Of a DNA stretch of 6,016 bases, positions 5,853 to 6,016 are shown in pieces. Source of the stretch: an uncultured Rubrobacteraceae bacterium (GTDB lineage: Bacteria > Actinomycetota > Rubrobacteria > Rubrobacterales > Rubrobacteraceae). Each line of letters opens with the position of its first letter. Position 1 is the stretch's first letter. A program made the translations under genes and the position numbers. Below the pieces are notes generated by a model that saw only the letters and a list, made by a program, of their open reading frames with translations, did no database searches and was not told where the DNA came from. Location: the NCBI GenBank assembly GCA_902806105.1, contig CADCVI010000190.1, forward strand, positions 1 to 6,016. Reading direction: 5' to 3'.

Positions 5853-5858
5853 AAGGTA
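5853..5858 (-). promoter_or_regulatory. TANNNT -10-like box before the LipL-like gene
   Basis: The minus strand reads TACCTT-GGCATC-GTG. The hexamer fits only the relaxed TANNNT pattern, but the six-base spacing equals that at the hydrolase and MarC genes, and no Shine-Dalgarno is present. Weakest of the three. Confidence 0.35.
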
Positions 5859-6016
5859 CCATGTTCAACGGACCAAACACCCCGAGCTTCGTCTCCACGC
5901 CATGTAGACCGACCCTACCCAAGAGGTGCGCCCCGGCGGGTGACAACCACTCGATCAACGGAATATTGGGAGGGTTTAGAGGGCCGGACGGGCAGCGAAA
6001 CCGTATGGCCGGTGCT
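5859..6016. other. Right-end region without a supportable gene
   Basis: No reading frame here shows a recognisable protein on either strand, and no convincing hairpin was found. The part next to 5859 is upstream of the LipL-like gene and may contain its regulatory sites; I see no -35 element. Confidence 0.4.

Noticed and set aside
1..6016. CRISPR array, tRNA/rRNA genes, insertion sequence ends or attachment sites
   Set aside because: No regularly spaced repeats, no tRNA-like cloverleaf, no transposase motifs and no terminal inverted repeats were seen on reading.

Overview
This is a GC-rich bacterial window carrying one row of genes on the minus strand plus the broken 3' part of one plus-strand gene at the left edge. 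High GC, frequent GTG/TTG starts, leaderless-looking promoters and the protein set suggest a high-GC Gram-positive such as an actinobacterium of the Rubrobacter kind. That assignment is inference only, because the window holds no phylogenetic marker.

Layout from left to right. Positions 1-475 (+): remains of a GrpB-family gene with two opposite one-base frameshifts. Around 563-591: a perfect 10-bp hairpin between convergent genes. 608-1369 (-): an AhpC/TSA-type redoxin whose thioredoxin-fold motif reads W-UGA-P-Y-C. The UGA sits where relatives carry Cys, and a two-tier stem-loop with a GGUC apical loop follows directly, so I read this as a selenocysteine-containing (UxxC) redoxin. 1545-2381 (-): a class I SAM-dependent methyltransferase with a cysteine-less Trm112-like N-terminus. 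2384-3013 (-): a flavin-reductase-domain protein. 3052-3780 (-): an alpha/beta hydrolase with a GHSAGG nucleophile elbow. 3880-4506 (-): a MarC-family membrane protein. 4593-4980 (-): a frameshifted small membrane protein of the DUF2568/YrdB type. 5085-5846 (-): a lipoate ligase/octanoyltransferase family protein closest to LipL.

Hydrolase, flavin reductase and methyltransferase are tightly packed (37-bp and 2-bp gaps) and are probably one transcript. The LipL-like, MarC and hydrolase genes each have a TANNNT hexamer exactly 6 nt before an ATG/GTG and no Shine-Dalgarno, consistent with separate leaderless transcripts. The redoxin instead has a strong GGAGG ribosome site and its own 175-bp upstream gap. 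I see no shared pathway uniting all genes.

The most valuable observation is the selenoprotein with its SECIS-like element, which a standard gene caller would split into two short ORFs or call a pseudogene. Three other reading-frame breaks (two in the GrpB gene, one in the DUF2568 gene) can each be placed at a G/C homopolymer run, so they may be sequence errors rather than true decay. The redoxin UGA cannot be explained that way.
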